Of a DNA stretch of 64,000 bases, positions 1-13,899 are shown in pieces. The position numbers and the translations under genes were made by a program. Position 1 is the first letter of the stretch. Every line of letters begins with the position of its first letter. Source of the DNA: Thunnus maccoyii (lineage: Eukaryota; Chordata; Actinopteri; Scombriformes; Scombridae); the NCBI RefSeq assembly GCF_910596095.1, contig NC_056548.1, positions 16,764,651 to 16,828,650 of the forward strand, in the 5' to 3' direction. Below the pieces are notes generated by a model. It did not search any database. It saw only the letters and a program-made list of their open reading frames with translations, and was not told the origin of the DNA.

Positions 1-1571
1 TGCTCTAGTTCAGCTTGGTTGTGTTTTTTTTTTTTTTTCCAGCGGGGATGTGGAGGATGCCTGTGACAGCACTGAGTCACACACACATCTTTGCTGAGGC
101 CATCCTCTGTGCAACCTGATCTCTGGCTATTGGCTAAGTCTCCTGTCTGTCACCAGTCACAAGGTCAGCCCTGGGCTCATGTCCCCTGTTTCTATAGTGA
201 TGGGCTAAGCCCTTCTTGACAGATAGAAAAATGAAGATTGTCAAATCCAAACAAAACGTGTCTGAAGGCATCTAGCTGACCCCCAAGACTTTGAAACAAC
301 AAGATTTAACCAGATGACAGGTGTGATGTGATTTAGGGGGCTTGCATTGAGTGAATAAACTAAAAATGGGGACTGGCATATGATGCTGCACAGAAATAAT
401 GATTGAAAAACACCCATTCACATAGCACATCATAGAGACCCCTGACTTTTTTTAGCTGAAGTCTCAAGGAAACAGAGAAAAGCATATCAAACGACCAGAG
501 ACAAAGCAACTGATACAAAAACTCTTTGCAGAGCAAGCGTGTTTTCTGCATCAGTGTCTCAACAAACTGACAGCAGGCTTAAAGCATCGGAGCATCACAA
601 ATGAATTATATGCTTTATAAATAATCCACTTAAAAAAAACCAGAGCTATCAAGAAATAAAATGAATTCTTCAAGACGTTCGTCAAGATTTGTCAAGATGT
701 GAAGAATGTACGAGACAGTTTTTTTTTCCTTTTAAGTAGAAAAATAAATTCAAAAGGTAGATAAGTAAATAAATAGAGCAAATAAATGATGAAGATGAAT
801 GATTGAAGTATATTACATTGAGCCTAAGTCTTCAGTGGCATTTTTGGCATGGTAAAATAACCAGAACGTCCCATGTTGATGTCGTTGCTCCTCTTTTTTT
901 TTTCTTTTTTTTTAAAATATGGATTTCTTTAAATTGCATAGTCAGATGAATCCACATCTCAGAGCCTGGACCAAAAGTCAAATCATGCCTCTCACAAAGC
1001 ATCTGTCTCAAAAATGGAGAACAAAAGATGGACAGTGTGAGCATCGGAATATAAAAAATGTTGCATTCTCTGTAAAAACTGCATGCATGTTATTTATTGT
1101 GTGTGATTGGCTGTCCTGTCTAGCTGCCCCATGGGAGTGTGGGGCTGCTTCATTGTCCGTTGTTCCATTGCAGATGTCAACAGTGTGTGTGAGGTCTGGA
1201 TCTGCGGCAGACTGGCAGACAGTCCCTCTCCAGCCAGCAGCCAACCAGCCTGTCAGCAACACTTGCTGTTACTAAGAGCATAATGTTCAGCCTGCTGTGC
1301 CACTTTCAACACCATGGGGGTTTGTGGATCTTTCTCTCCTCGTCCTTTCTGCCTTGATTTTTTTTTCCTTCCATCTTTTTTTTACAGCCCCTCTTGAGCT
1401 GAATGGTGTCTTCAGTCCGGGCAACATGCCAAGCAAAAAGGAAAGGTTTACCTATTTGAAAACCTCGGGTAAAATCCTGTTGCATTCTGGGTGAGAAGGG
1501 ATTGTTGTATTTGGGGTTAAGGTGAGAGACGATAATGGTGATGTCACTTCCTGCGTCTACCCGGAGACAGT
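1..1571. other. Flank downstream of prima1; no gene seen
   Basis: Contains the likely 3' untranslated region of prima1 (read on the minus strand) and AT-rich spacer with homopolymer runs near 28-38, 720 and 895. A TTTATT hexamer near 1090, AATAAA on the minus strand, is a possible polyadenylation signal. Open frames here are short and have no recognisable similarity. Confidence 0.4.
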
Positions 1572-4500
1572 CTATACCACAGTGTTGTTGGTACCCATGG
1601 CTTTCTTGTTACGGATACTCATGGCGTATTCCCCGCGACTTGTCCCGTTCTCTTCTTTCCGTAGTGGTTTCCTGCGGATAAACATTTTCATAAAGTGAGG
1701 ATATATTCCTTGACAGGAGAGATTTGGCGTTACACTCACTCTCAACTAAAGGCCATGTCATTAAACAGAGTTTCTAGACTGTTAACCTTTAGGGAGATTT
1801 GATTTCTTGCGCTCCTCTGGGTGGATGCGCTGGTCTCAGCGATCCTTTCTAATAAGCTCAATGTTCAAAGGTCACTTTTGCAAGGAGACAGGAGGGAAAG
1901 ATACATCGCAACACAGGGGATAAGGCAATTACCTACTCTGACTGGTAGATGCAATCTTCCCTCTAAGTAATGAGTATGTATGTGGCTGTCAAAACAACTT
2001 GGGAATAACATCGATACATAACCTCCTGTGAAATTCCCTCTCTACACTCGGGTCCTTTCTGTGTGTGAGTACGTTCTGGTGCAAAATAAAGCTGCAGCAC
2101 ATGATCCTCTTGCTGCTACTGGCCTGTGAAGAGCAGTATCATTCAATGCAGCCCTTTTCATGCGCTCTGCGTGCCTTTGTGGTTATTATATTTGTCCAGT
2201 GTACTGTGGCTTCTGTACCGACCCCCTCAGCTGCTCTCCCCTGCTCGGGCTTATGTAACTCAGAGACAGATCTGAATACAGTTAGTACAGTCATTGTCCC
2301 ACTCAACACTGTACAGTGCCTTCACTGGCACAGAGGACCCTTGAGCGACATCTTAGCTCAGTGTCTCCTCTCCTCTCCTCTCTTCTCCTTCTGAAATCCC
2401 TGCCTGGCCAGTCCGACTTTGACGAACAGTCATTCTCAGTCAAGTCCAGCACAGATCTTTTCCTTTCTCAGGCATCGTGCAGAAAGGGAATCCTTACAGT
2501 GTCAAATGAGCTCATACATGACATAATTCAATGTAACACAGAAACAAAACTATCTTTGTGACATTTAGAGTGTTTAATTTGTGGTGAGACTGTGTCAGAG
2601 AGGTGTGCATTCAAAATTTAAACACTTGTTAGGACAGCATTTTGTGGTGCTGTTATGCTATAGTGGATTATACAGTTTCTGTTATTTTGTCCATGGACTC
2701 AAACTATGGGAAAATTTTTTATATTATGTGTTTGACAACTGCAGCATTAAAGGATGAGTTCACAATCTTTCAGGTCTGTCTTAAAACAATACTCAGGTGC
2801 CCATGTGAACATGGAAACAAAACAGGTTTTGCTCGCTGTAATCACTCCCCCTGTTCATACTGACCATTAGAAGATCCCTAGCTTATTATGTAAGTGATGG
2901 GGGACAAAATCCGCAGTCCTTGTTTTGAGCAAAAATGTGAAAGTTTTTCTGAAGATAATATGAGGCTTTAGCCATTTGAGTTAGTCATATAAAGTGATTA
3001 TTTTCCACAATTACAGTCTTTTTAGTAACAAATTCCCTCTCTGTGTCTCGACGGACAGTGCTTTCTTGTTGAGCCGCAGTGGAAGGATGGAAACAAAAAG
3101 AGGGGATTTGGCACCAAAAACACTGTAACTTTGAAAGACATCAACTTAATTTGACTAATGTGGGCGACTGAAGCTTCGTATTAACCTCAGATAAACTTTT
3201 AAATACATATATTTGCGCAGGAGTGGATTTTCACCCCCATCACCTACACTGTAAGTGCATTATGAAGAGATTTTCTAATGGCCTGGAGAAATGATTACAG
3301 CAAAAACAACATGTATCAATGTTCATTTGGGCACTTGACTAATGTTTTAAGACAGAGTTGAACATTTGTGAACCTCTCCTTTAAAACATTGGACTGTATT
3401 GCAGTTCATACTGCTGTGACACTTGCTGATTCATAAACCAATCTGAGACTGTAAAACAAAAATGAAAAGCTACTGTAAAGTCTTTAAATTTCACATTACA
3501 TAAAATGTACAAGCTTCAGATCAGATATGGTTGATTTTTTTCTTTTCTCTAAGATATTGACTATACTGATATTTCTTGTTGGTAAATGTTCTGTCAGGTC
3601 TTTTTTGTGCACATGCTCAATTATGCAAATTTCTCCTGCTGTCAACTCAATTTATCAGCTGTCTTTTTTGGTTGCTCCCATTCACTTAAGTCAATCTGAT
3701 TTTGCCACACCTATTAAACAGTCATCTCGGTGCTGTCAGCGCTTACACCTGTTTCTGTCTGGACTGTTTTCAGCTGTCACTTCAGTGCCGTGCACCTCCA
3801 CCCTCCTGTGTTCATCAGAGCTCCTCAGAAATCCTGCTCAGCTTGAATCCATCCAGCTGAAAGAACTTTCATCTGTCACCAAAGTCACTCTCAAGAACAT
3901 CAAACATACGGACTTGAATGTGTTTCCACCCCAAACAATACAATCTCCTCACTATTAACTCAAGCTTTTTTGGATTTTTTTTTAAACCTAGATTGGTTAT
4001 GACATCTGTGTTCATATTTGCATGTATCTGTGTGAGCAGCTGATAAACAAAACCCTGCAAAATGAATGAGAATACTTGTCCCCCAATAAAAATGTCAGTC
4101 TTTGTGGCCTTAATGTGAACATACGGACACGCTGCATTTAACTTACAGTGGTCCGGGGTTGTTGGAGGTGACGTGAGCTCTCGGGCAAAGCTGTAAACAA
4201 AACGTCTATGACTAAGCCTAGAACTCTGTCAGCTGGAAGGGGTCATACAGCTCAGGACACCAGGGATATATGCTGGCCATGTAGGACAGATGCTGCTTGC
4301 TGTGTCCCTGTGGGACCCGGGGAAAGCCTGAGAAAGGAAACTGTCCGGCCCTGGGGTGGAAACACATTCTGCTGCGGGGGAGAAGATTGGCTGATGCAGT
4401 TGCAGCTAAGGGAGAAGGGATATACCGAAGTTTTCTCTAGGGGACAGGCGGTATTGTTTACAGCCAGTCTGGAAAATCTCCTACTCAGAAAAGAAAGTCA

Positions 4501-7500
4501 GCGGGGGTTGATATTCGTTTCATGTTATGCAACGTCCCTGCGGCTCACTAATGATTTTAATTTTGGAATATTTTGGGCAGGTCAGTATCTCATGTGTTAT
4601 GTTGCAAAGGACTGCTGTTCAGTTTGACACCAGTGATCTATAACCTGCTGGAAGGTGCTTCAGCTCTGTTTATTTCTCCCAGGATTGTAATCTCCAGTCA
4701 CACTGACCATGTCGCTTCGGGGCCACCACACAGGGCCGAACGCTTGGGGCCTCAAACCGACCTCTACCCGGGCTTTCAATAATAGATGCCATGCTGTTGA
4801 CACATGGCAGGTGGCAACACAACACTTCACAGGTTAGATGAATATTTCATATCAAAGCTGTGCAATCACAGCGCACATTCCTGTTTGAAGTTTGGGGAAT
4901 GGATCATGGTGAAATTGGGACATGTGTTGTGCTGTTTACAATTACTCCAGCCATCTGGAAATTAGAGTAACATGCTATGGTTCAAAGAAAAAATATTAAA
5001 AAACAGACTGTAAAAATCTGTCACTTGTTTTGATGGTGCTGGTGTAGTAATTTTGAAAATAAGAGAGGAGACAGAGGAGATTAATAATGTATCAGTAAAT
5101 ATTGGATTTTAAACCATTTTGCCTGACAAGTCCTTTTATTGTATACTATCTCTAGTTGAGTATTTTGGATATACTGTGTTACCCTTGGACAGAACCAGCT
5201 GTGATGTATTATCCGTCTTTGGACAAGCCTCCCAGAGCGGTAAGTGATTGGAAAAAGCATCTAGCTTCATTAGTCAGTGGGTTTGAGTTCTGTTTGTTTT
5301 GGCTTCTTGGATGGCTGACAGCCTGGACTGCAGCATCATGTCTTTTGCTTTGGATGGCACAGCAACACTGAAACGCAGCGTGTGTCTGAATCCTCTTCTC
5401 TATGCTTGCACACACCAGCCTCCCTGGTGCTATGGACTCTGAATAGAATTGTATGGAAGTGTTTTTTTTCCAGGCCCTTTGCTTCTGACAGATGAGTGGC
5501 AGACAAAGATTATAAAAAATAACAAAAGGCCAGGAGGGCTGGGACCTGCAGAGCTAGCTACTCTGCTGTCTGTGGAGCTCAGGCCCTGGCCCTTGGCCAG
5601 CTGATTTTCATTGGGAAAGCCCGGAGCACTGAGGGGCTGGAAGGGCTATATATAACCGGCTGTGTTTTTCTCACTGACAAACCCTCTCTCACATTGTTAT
5701 TGACTAAGATGCTCAATTACTGCCTTTGCTTGCTTTGGTAGACAACATTTTATCTGTCCTTTTCGCTGTGCTGTTTCCTCTCCCTTCCTTTCAGGAACTA
5801 TGGATGATTAGGGCATCCATGACAGATGTTAAAGGAATCACATTTTTCCTTAGACTGCTCTCCTATAGGCTGGTGACTAATGAATGTCTAATGAAACCAG
5901 CCTGGCTGGACTTGTGTATTTTTCCCTTCTCATTCAGAGTGGAGGGCAGCTTGGCGTGGCACAAAGTCTGCAGTCTAGAGCCCACAGAGCTTCAGGACAC
6001 GACCCGGTTGCATGTATAAAAGATGTGGCCTGCGACTGAATGACTGCGCAAATTAATTCATAAATAATGACTTGGGTTTGGGGCTAGAGCCCGTATTGCA
6101 ACAACACTTTCCTACCACTGCTGCATTAAAAAAGGTGCCCCTTGGCTACACAGGGGGCTGGAGAATTGCCATAATGAATTCCTGAGCCAACCACCCATTA
6201 CTTCCGCTGCCTGACTTTGCCTATTTGTTGTTTAAAGAAAGGAGAAATAGAGTTCTGCTGAGGAAAGCCATATCTGGCATGCAGGCTTAATATAGTCCCA
6301 TAAATATAATAAGGTATGATACTAAATCTGTTTAAACACACATCAATAAAACATAGAAGTAGCTCCCTGATTTAGCACACACATCTGTGGTGACTCTTAC
6401 ATGGGTGTGTGAGAGTCACTGTTTATGCCGTATTTTATAGAGTGTGTAAATATGTCAAGATGATATATGTACGTATGTAAAGATGTTGTGTGTTTATGGA
6501 TGGGTGCACACAAGTATCCTTTGAGTAGCACTCTGTGCATGTGCAGTGCTTTGCACGATGTGGACGTGTATGTGTATGTGTATGTGTGTGTGTTTGTTGA
6601 ATGTCTGTGAACATTAACGTGTAAGTCACAGTGCATGTGTGACACCGTGCTGCCAGAATGTCACACAGAGAATTGGGTCTGGGTTGTGCTGCGGGCTAAA
6701 ACCTCACGCAGCCTTTTCTTTAATAAGCCAAATGGGGGAAACAGTTCCCGCTGCAACAGCAGTGTCTTGGGATTCATCTGCTTGCCTCTCGCTTTCACTT
6801 CCATGAACCCAGCTGCCATTCTAAGAAGCTTTAGACACTTATGTAAATTAAAACCAACACAGTATCGTAACGTCAGGTCATCATGCACCTCGATGAATTA
6901 ATTTAGAGTGTGGGATGTTTCTGCGTGACTCAGTGTAGTGGATCATCCTCGGTGACATTTACAACCCATTCCATTATCTAACCTCTGACCTCAGTGTGAC
7001 CCGGCAGGGTGATGACAGGGTCAATACTTCTGCATCATTCTAACAACAAAACCTGGAGAAATGGTACAGTTTCCCATGGGTCATATTACACATGATATGC
7101 TGAGTAACCTGCTTGTGACAGTTCCAATTTAAATCTGTTCTCACTTTAAGATATTTCAGTGATAAGTGACAGTATGATCTAACTGGGACAGAAAATAAAA
7201 TATTGACATCCAACCTCTTGATGGCCTTGTAGCAGATGATGATGGCTGAGAGGAGGAAGACAACTGAGGCACAGCCCACCGTTCCAAGCACTATAATGTC
7301 CATCTCCATCCACCAGGGCCTCAAGGGCACTTTTGGCCCTACCACTTCAAAAGGGAGAGAAGAGGGGGCAGGAGGGAGAGAGACGCACATACAGGAGGAG
7401 AGAATGAGCAGAATGTCATAAACACAATAATCTTGTAACACCACATGAAAAACAAAGCACAATGGCGGTGATTTTCCTCCCTGCTCTCTGAGCTGGGAAG

Positions 7501-7808
7501 CAGCCGTGTCCTCGCCTGTTCTGTAGGTCTTAGGTTCAACGTTCAAAGATATCCAACCCGACACCATGAATCATTTAAGGTCCCGTCAGCCTTCCTTACA
7601 CCAGCACTCTTGTCCACACCAATTACTGTTGCAGGAACCTCCTGCTCTTTCCACATTAGATCTGTGGAGTAAGACCACTCACCAGAAATGTTGTATAACA
7701 TTATGTGCATCAGCAACTTTGTGTGTGTAATGCAGAAATTCTCCTCTTTTCTCTTTCTACAGCATTTGATGCACTCCCACAATCCATAAATCAGTTTAGT
7801 CATGTGCA

Positions 7809-7849
<41 letters not shown>

Positions 7850-10757
7850 GAAGGTTTGTCTCAGTTTCATGTCTTGAAAAAAAAACACACTGCACTGCAT
7901 ATACAATAACAAACTTGTAACCCCTGCATTTACAGTTATTTTGTCATGAATGAGAGGAAGGTTTACGACATAGCAACAAATACTCCTTAGTAATGCTGTG
8001 GACTCTTTTCCAACACAGCACATTTCGACGGAGCAAATAACAAGGCACGGCTCTCCCCGGCACAGCGCACGTCATAAGTCACTATGATTTTAAAAGCTCC
8101 TCTCAGCCAAACTTCCATTTTAATCCTGCGTTTTGTCAACGGCTGTAGGATTTAATTCAGTCAGTGGTAAGGATCTACTTCATTGTGATAAAGCACGCTC
8201 CTTTGAAGGGAAACCATTTTTAGCACACACAGACGCTTACTTCGCACTGCCAATTGCTCAATTTTTTCAGACTTTTAGCAGATAGATAAGGTCTCAGCCA
8301 TTGTCCCAGTTTTTCATGTTAGCCATGCATATTCATGGCATTTTTAAAGACTACAGTTTAAAGCAAAAAAATTCAGCTGAATTATTCATGATGTCTCCAC
8401 CTACTGCAAACAAATCCGTGTAAAGTTAAGAAGGAATAGAAATGGGCCTGTTTATCATATTTATTCGTGACATACTGCTGTTTACGGAGGCATCAAACAG
8501 TGTGGATACTGTGCTCAGACTTCCTCTCATGCGTTGGACATAATTGGGCATTCAAACCCCCACATAGCTTACAGTCAGATGGTCCTGGCAGCATTTATGC
8601 AGTGACCTTGACATCAATCACAGAAGGGTCTATAACTCTCGATTCATAGGTAGCTCACATGGTGAGTCGGGGGGAAAAAGAAAGAGGTCTACATCTAAAT
8701 TGACCAGACAGAAAAAAAAAATCATTGGAACGGATTGATTAAAACCTTTCCGTTGCTGTCTGTTGAGACTTTGATGATTAAGTACACCTCCCTAGTCATA
8801 ACATTAAGGGCTCAGGGTGAGTGATTCTAAAGAGTCACAGTAATAGCTCACAATGGCTGCATCATCAGCAACGCCTGTCCCATATCTCAGTGTGCTGTTC
8901 ATTAAGGTGCTTGAGACTACAAACAAATCATATCAACTTTCAGCGAGCAGGCTGGTGAAATATGTTAGCCTATCTGTCAATAGATTTACCATCTCTGAGT
9001 GGGACCAAAGAGGGAGTTTTGGAAGGGGCAGGGGAGAAGGATTTGCTGTAACAGGCACTGGATCCTCACAGATATGCTCGCTTGTTGTATACAAGCACTC
9101 CGGCATGCACAACTGCAAACACACACACGCACACACCCTCATTGCCGCCAGCTCAACTTCAAAACGAAGCCGGAACTACTGGGCTGGTTCATTAGCCCCT
9201 TATCTCTATCAAATTAAAGCTAATTTAATTAACTCATCTGTGTTTTAATCAGGGGTCCTCCGGGGGAAACCCTTCCACTGAACCACTGTGCTTGGCAGCC
9301 CAGCAGGCATGGATTTCACAGGCAGCTGGGTACTCCCCAAGGTTAGACCCGGCATAAATTAGCCCTGTGTTCAGCTGTCAACATCCTGCTGGCTCTATAA
9401 CACGCACAGACACACAAGTGTAAAAACTGCGCCTATGCATGGGCACTCGCACGCTAGTCTCAGAGGACTGATGGTACATTTTTCCCCCTGTGCGCAAAAG
9501 GAAACACTTCAAAACAGTTTCTCCAGACTATAGCCAGTTGCTTGACACCTGCACCTGGTTTGGAATATGAGATCCAACTGTGGGGCGAGAGCAGACTGAG
9601 AGTGAGACAGACAGTTGTGGAGCCAGACAGGTGTGAAACCTAGGAGTGCGAGCTGGGATTATTACCTGTGGTGCCCAGTAGCCGCGGAGGAGGCGGTGGA
9701 GGCGGCGGAGGAGGAAGGGGAGGGTATCTTCTACAGTGGCATGCCAGCTGGCACTGTTCACTAACTTTCTCCGCCACAGTCCGTGAGCATGACCTCTGGA
9801 GTTCTCCCTTATGGTGAGGGAAAGAGAAACACAAAGGCATTGAAATGACTGAGGCACTGTCCTTTAATGCATTACTCATAAGTACCATCAGCACAACACC
9901 GTGCAGCACAAATGGAGATGCTTGAACACTCAGCAGCCCTCTTAGTTAGCACCACTGTGGATATCCTCTCAGCGTTCTTTTCATATCACAAGCTCCAGTG
10001 TTGTTGTCACCGGGGCTGTTGTGTATGTAGTTCATGCGGAATAGTAGCACGTCTATGGCTGCAGCCCGCTCCCTGTAAGAAACCACCCACCAACAGAGTG
10101 GGCAGCAGGCTGCCCCGAGGAGTGTGCGTGGGTGGACTTGGAAACTCAAGCAGATCACATTACACATGAACCCTGGCAACACTGCGTGCGTGTGAACAAC
10201 AGCTCACCACTATCTGTAGGCAGCAGCACAGGGCAGAGGTTAGAATACTCATCACTAACATATGCCTGCTGCGGGGATCCTAGTGGGATAACTGAATATT
10301 GTTATCATAAAAAACACAGTTGGCTACTCCATGTTCCCACTACAAGAGAGCTGAGTGTTTGTCTCCCTATATGTGTGCATTGCTATATTTCTCATGCCTT
10401 CCAGGAAACTCTACACATGCATGTCTGTCAGTATTTCCTAAACACAGGTGTGCCATGAACTGGTGACCCCAACATCTGGTGCAAACACACAAACAGTGCA
10501 TTATAGATTAACAGTAGCTTAATAAGGAAATAAGTTACTTGACTAATCTCATCAGCTTCCCACTCCATCCTCGTAGTGAACCATTAAATCAAACTCCTCT
10601 TACATTGGTGTAACCTCTTCTCATGCGTAAACTGACAAGTGGCGCGCCTGAACATGATCCTTACCTGGCATGAGAGTAAAAACAGTGAGAGAAGGCAATG
10701 ACCGAAGAAAAAAGGCCAAAAACTTAAAGTAAATGGCATTAGATCTTGGACCAGCAT
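1572..10757 (-). CDS. prima1: Proline-rich membrane anchor 1 (PRiMA), four coding exons
   Basis: PRiMA tethers acetylcholinesterase (and butyrylcholinesterase) tetramers to neuronal and muscle membranes. Exons, in transcript order: 10757-10665, 9807-9666, 7344-7215, 1671-1572. They join in frame to 154 residues; human PRIMA1 has 153. Exon 1 is a 31-residue signal peptide beginning MLVQDLMPF, ending on a codon boundary as in human. Exon 2 holds a cysteine cluster (CQLACHC) followed by an unbroken run of prolines, the PRAD motif that binds the enzyme's C-terminal tail. Exon 3 carries the single transmembrane helix and the CYKAIKR stop-transfer stretch. Exon 4 gives the short cytosolic tail KPLRKEENGTS ending in NNTVV. 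The exon 3 donor (GTTGGA) is weak but keeps phase. Intron 3 is about 5.5 kb, so the last exon sits far from the rest. Identity is from remembered family sequence and is strong; expression is not visible here. Confidence 0.93.
2747..3384. mobile_element. MITE-like element with imperfect 44-bp inverted ends
   Basis: The left end TTAAAGGATGAGTTCACAAT and the reverse complement of the right end, TTAAAGGAGAGGTTCACAAA, align over about 44 bp, both running on into GTCTGTCTTAAAACA-like sequence. The interior of roughly 550 bp has no coding capacity. TTAA lies at each border, so a TTAA target is possible but cannot be told apart from the repeat end itself. It lies in intron 3 of prima1. Family not assigned. 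Confidence 0.6.
6564..6594. repeat. GTAT/GT microsatellite in prima1 intron 3
   Basis: Short run of GTATGT units grading into GT. No function inferred. Confidence 0.7.
7808..7849. repeat. (TATC)n microsatellite in prima1 intron 2
   Basis: About ten uninterrupted TATC units, a typical variable tetranucleotide repeat. Confidence 0.9.
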
Positions 10758-11644
10758 TCCTCTTGCGCTGTTCTCGAAGATACTAGGCAGCGTTTCCAAT
10801 AAATGAATGCAGTATACATAGGCTTGAACTGTTTGGGAAATAACCATCCACCCTGTCCAGTTCAGCGGCGATATCTGTGACAGGCGTCTCCAGAAATAGT
10901 TTATGCCACAATCATTTTCCTCTTGAAATCCCGTTGTCGATAGCATAGGACAGGCGAGCCGGCGGGAATGAGTAGCAAATCTCGATAATTCACATCTCGA
11001 AAGTAGTTTCTTTGCTTATTGGCACTCAGATAGCGACCTGAATCACGCCGCTACTCCGTGCAATGTGAGGGCGGTAGACGGCCCGTACCTTACATCCCTC
11101 CTCGGCTGCAAGCATGAGTGCAAATGGGCCACTCAAGCCATCGAAGTTGAAGAAAAAAAACGGACAGAGAGATCCTCAGGAATATCGTGCGGTAGGATTC
11201 CTCACAATAAGCTGACACATCCCCTCAACTTATCTAGGCTGAATACTGTATGGGCGAGTCCGGAGGGCAGAGCCGAGGGTTAAACTGATGCATCCCCCTC
11301 TGTGCCAAAATACAGTGGGCTGTTTTATACGGGAGCATCACCACCGCGCACTTGATGCAGCGCTCACATCAGCTCATCCTGACAGCGTGTGCTCAAACAA
11401 ATTCAACCCTCCGCTCCTCAAAAAGTCCCCAAAAGCACTGGGAGGGAGGAGAGGGAGGTAGGGTGGGGGGTGGGGGGAGGAGGGGGATGTGGTTATGAAA
11501 GGCGTTGGTAATGTCAGCTGGGTTTTGTTTGTTTTGTTTTGTTTTATTTTTTTTTTTTATTGTGGTCCAGGCAGAAAGTATAGTCTACAATGCGTGGAGG
11601 CGAGTCCGTAAGGATGACGCGTACTAGACCGAATTAAAGTCAAG

Positions 11645-11652
11645 TGGAGAGA

Positions 11653-11696
<44 letters not shown>
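11645..11696. repeat. (GA)n microsatellite
   Basis: About 50 bp of GAGAGA with one GGG interruption near its start. Lies upstream of prima1. Confidence 0.9.
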
Positions 11697-11697
<1 letters not shown>

Positions 11698-12305
11698 CAA
11701 GACGCCTACCGACTGAAAACATTGCCATACCCAGTGTTTGATGTGCTGTGTGCCTGCTAGAACACTCTGTGGTCCAATGTCCCAAAGTAGGCTGAGATAA
11801 ACAGCACTGATGTAACCTGGCACTTACTTGTAATGCTGAACAACAAAAGACATTTATAAGATATGTATTTCTAAACCTAAGCTTCATATATTTTTTATTT
11901 TTGTCACTATACTTTACTGATGTAGTTTATAAGATGATGGTGATGTAGGCCAGAGTGCAAAGATTCAGAGTGCAATGGGTAGTTTTTTAAGAGGAGAGAG
12001 TTGCATAATAATGTTGGTGGTCTTCACTAGGCACAGTTATGAAATTACCCCACAGCCCTCAGCCATGTACATGGTACTAGGATGCCAATGTGACATGCAC
12101 TGTTTACTGGGATTTACTAAAACAGTTAGCTGACAGTGGGGATATAACCTTAGTGTTCACCCTGGTGTCATTAAAAAGTGCGGAGGGAGGGCAGGGAAGA
12201 ACAAGAGCTGATACACAAGACGTCTTTTTGGATCATCTTGGACACTTTATCAAATAATTAACTGACATCACCGCATTTATATAAAGTAGCATCTAGTCCC
12301 AGTAC

Positions 12306-12607
12306 TAAGAATATTATTGTCTATTGTCAGAAAATGAATCTGTAATGATTTTGATGATCAGCTGATTGCTTATGTCATTTTACAAGAAAAAGTGCAAACA
12401 ATACCAAGTTATTGATTTTCAGTTGTGAAGATTTGCTGCTTTTCTCTGTTTTGAATCACTATAAATTGAAAAACCTCTGGATGTTGGACTGCTAATAAGA
12501 CAAACAAGACATTTACAGATGTCACGTTGGGCTTTAGGAAATTGTGGTGGCATTTTTCTGACACTTTATAACAATTAATCCTGAAAGCAATCTGTAGATT
12601 AATCAAT
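12306..12607. repeat. Degenerate copy of a widespread fish interspersed repeat
   Basis: Recognised by the order of short blocks: a TGATCAGCTGATT-like start, a GACATTTACAGATGTCA core, CTTGGGCTTTAGGAAA-like and TTTTCTGACACTTTATA blocks, and a GATTAATCAATT end. From memory this pattern is common in percomorph genomes as a short non-coding DNA element. Strongly eroded; family not assigned. Confidence 0.4.
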
Positions 12608-13899
12608 TACACAGTTTGAATAATTTCTCCTCCTGTATCCTCCACAGGGAACTTTGTTCTTTAACCTCACTTCAACAGGGGTTATATACTTGCACCTGAT
12701 ATGTGTGCTTTGCAGGATAGTTTCTATGCTCAATATACAAAACCTGCTGCACAGGCCGCATGTAATTTTCATTGCTTATTCATGTTTCATAGGTCCACGT
12801 TCATTCGTTTGCACCCACAGGATTTGTCTTTCTGTTTCAAAGTATTGCCTGTGGTTTAAATAACAGAAGCAACAGCCAATTGTGTCATATCCTGCTTATA
12901 TTCCAAATAACACAAATAGCATCTAAGCCAAGTATTCAAAACAACTTTGGATTAAGATCAGTGAATTCAGCATGGAGCTCTGCAGCCTTTTGTTGCGGCT
13001 GAGCGTTTATCACATCTCCTGCTTATCAAAAAACCTCTTCACAGACAGTAATGGGGTGAGCTCATGCACAAGAGCTGTGGATGACTTTTAGAGTGGAAAA
13101 TCCACAGCTGCTGTTAAACTGCATTTGCACATACACAATGCAGACCCCCCCTCCTTTTTTTCCAGAGTTTTTGAAGTGTACAAACCTGGATTTGGCATAC
13201 GGTCTACCCAGCGGTTCAGCTCGTCCATCCTCTCCTACAGTCTGTCCCAGTATCGATTATCTGACAAGAGAAAAGCACTACATCCTCCTGGTTCCTTCCT
13301 GCTGCCTTACCTCACTCTAACAACCTGCAATCAGCCACAACATACATCACAGCCCTTTTAAGCTCAGATAAGGAAACCTCTTAATAAAATTGCTGTGGTC
13401 TTTCAGTGAGATTATTGGTGCCAAGATATCTAATCAGCATTCACATCTTTGCAAACACACATATTGTTTCCTTCCGACCAAAAGTCATTTGAAAACCCCC
13501 TCTGCCAATCAAGGAATATTAATGTTCAGAGAAGATTAACTCAACTGCATTAAGCTTTGCAATCTGTATTTCTTCCCTAAATACAACAGTCCTGCTTGGC
13601 TTCATCATAATGGAGGTAGATTGCCATCTAGTGTCAAAATCTGGCAAGTCATGAAATTAAGGTCCTTAAAATAAAAACATTAACAGATCAGATTGGAGAA
13701 AATTGAAAAATGAGTTATTTAAATCAGAGAACTGTCCCGGAGTGTCTCTCAGTCTGAAGAAGGTACCCATCACAAAATACCTGAAAAGCCATTATTATTC
13801 AGGAATATGAGGAAACTGCATACTTGCCTAAAGTTGGATTTTTTTTGCACATATTGTACTCATTTTACAGTCCTTTTCTATTTACTGTATACTTGTCTG

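Noticed and set aside
7040-7567. A 175-codon minus-strand open frame as a gene in its own right
   Set aside because: Only the middle (7215-7344) is coding, as exon 3 of prima1; the ends run into flanking introns.
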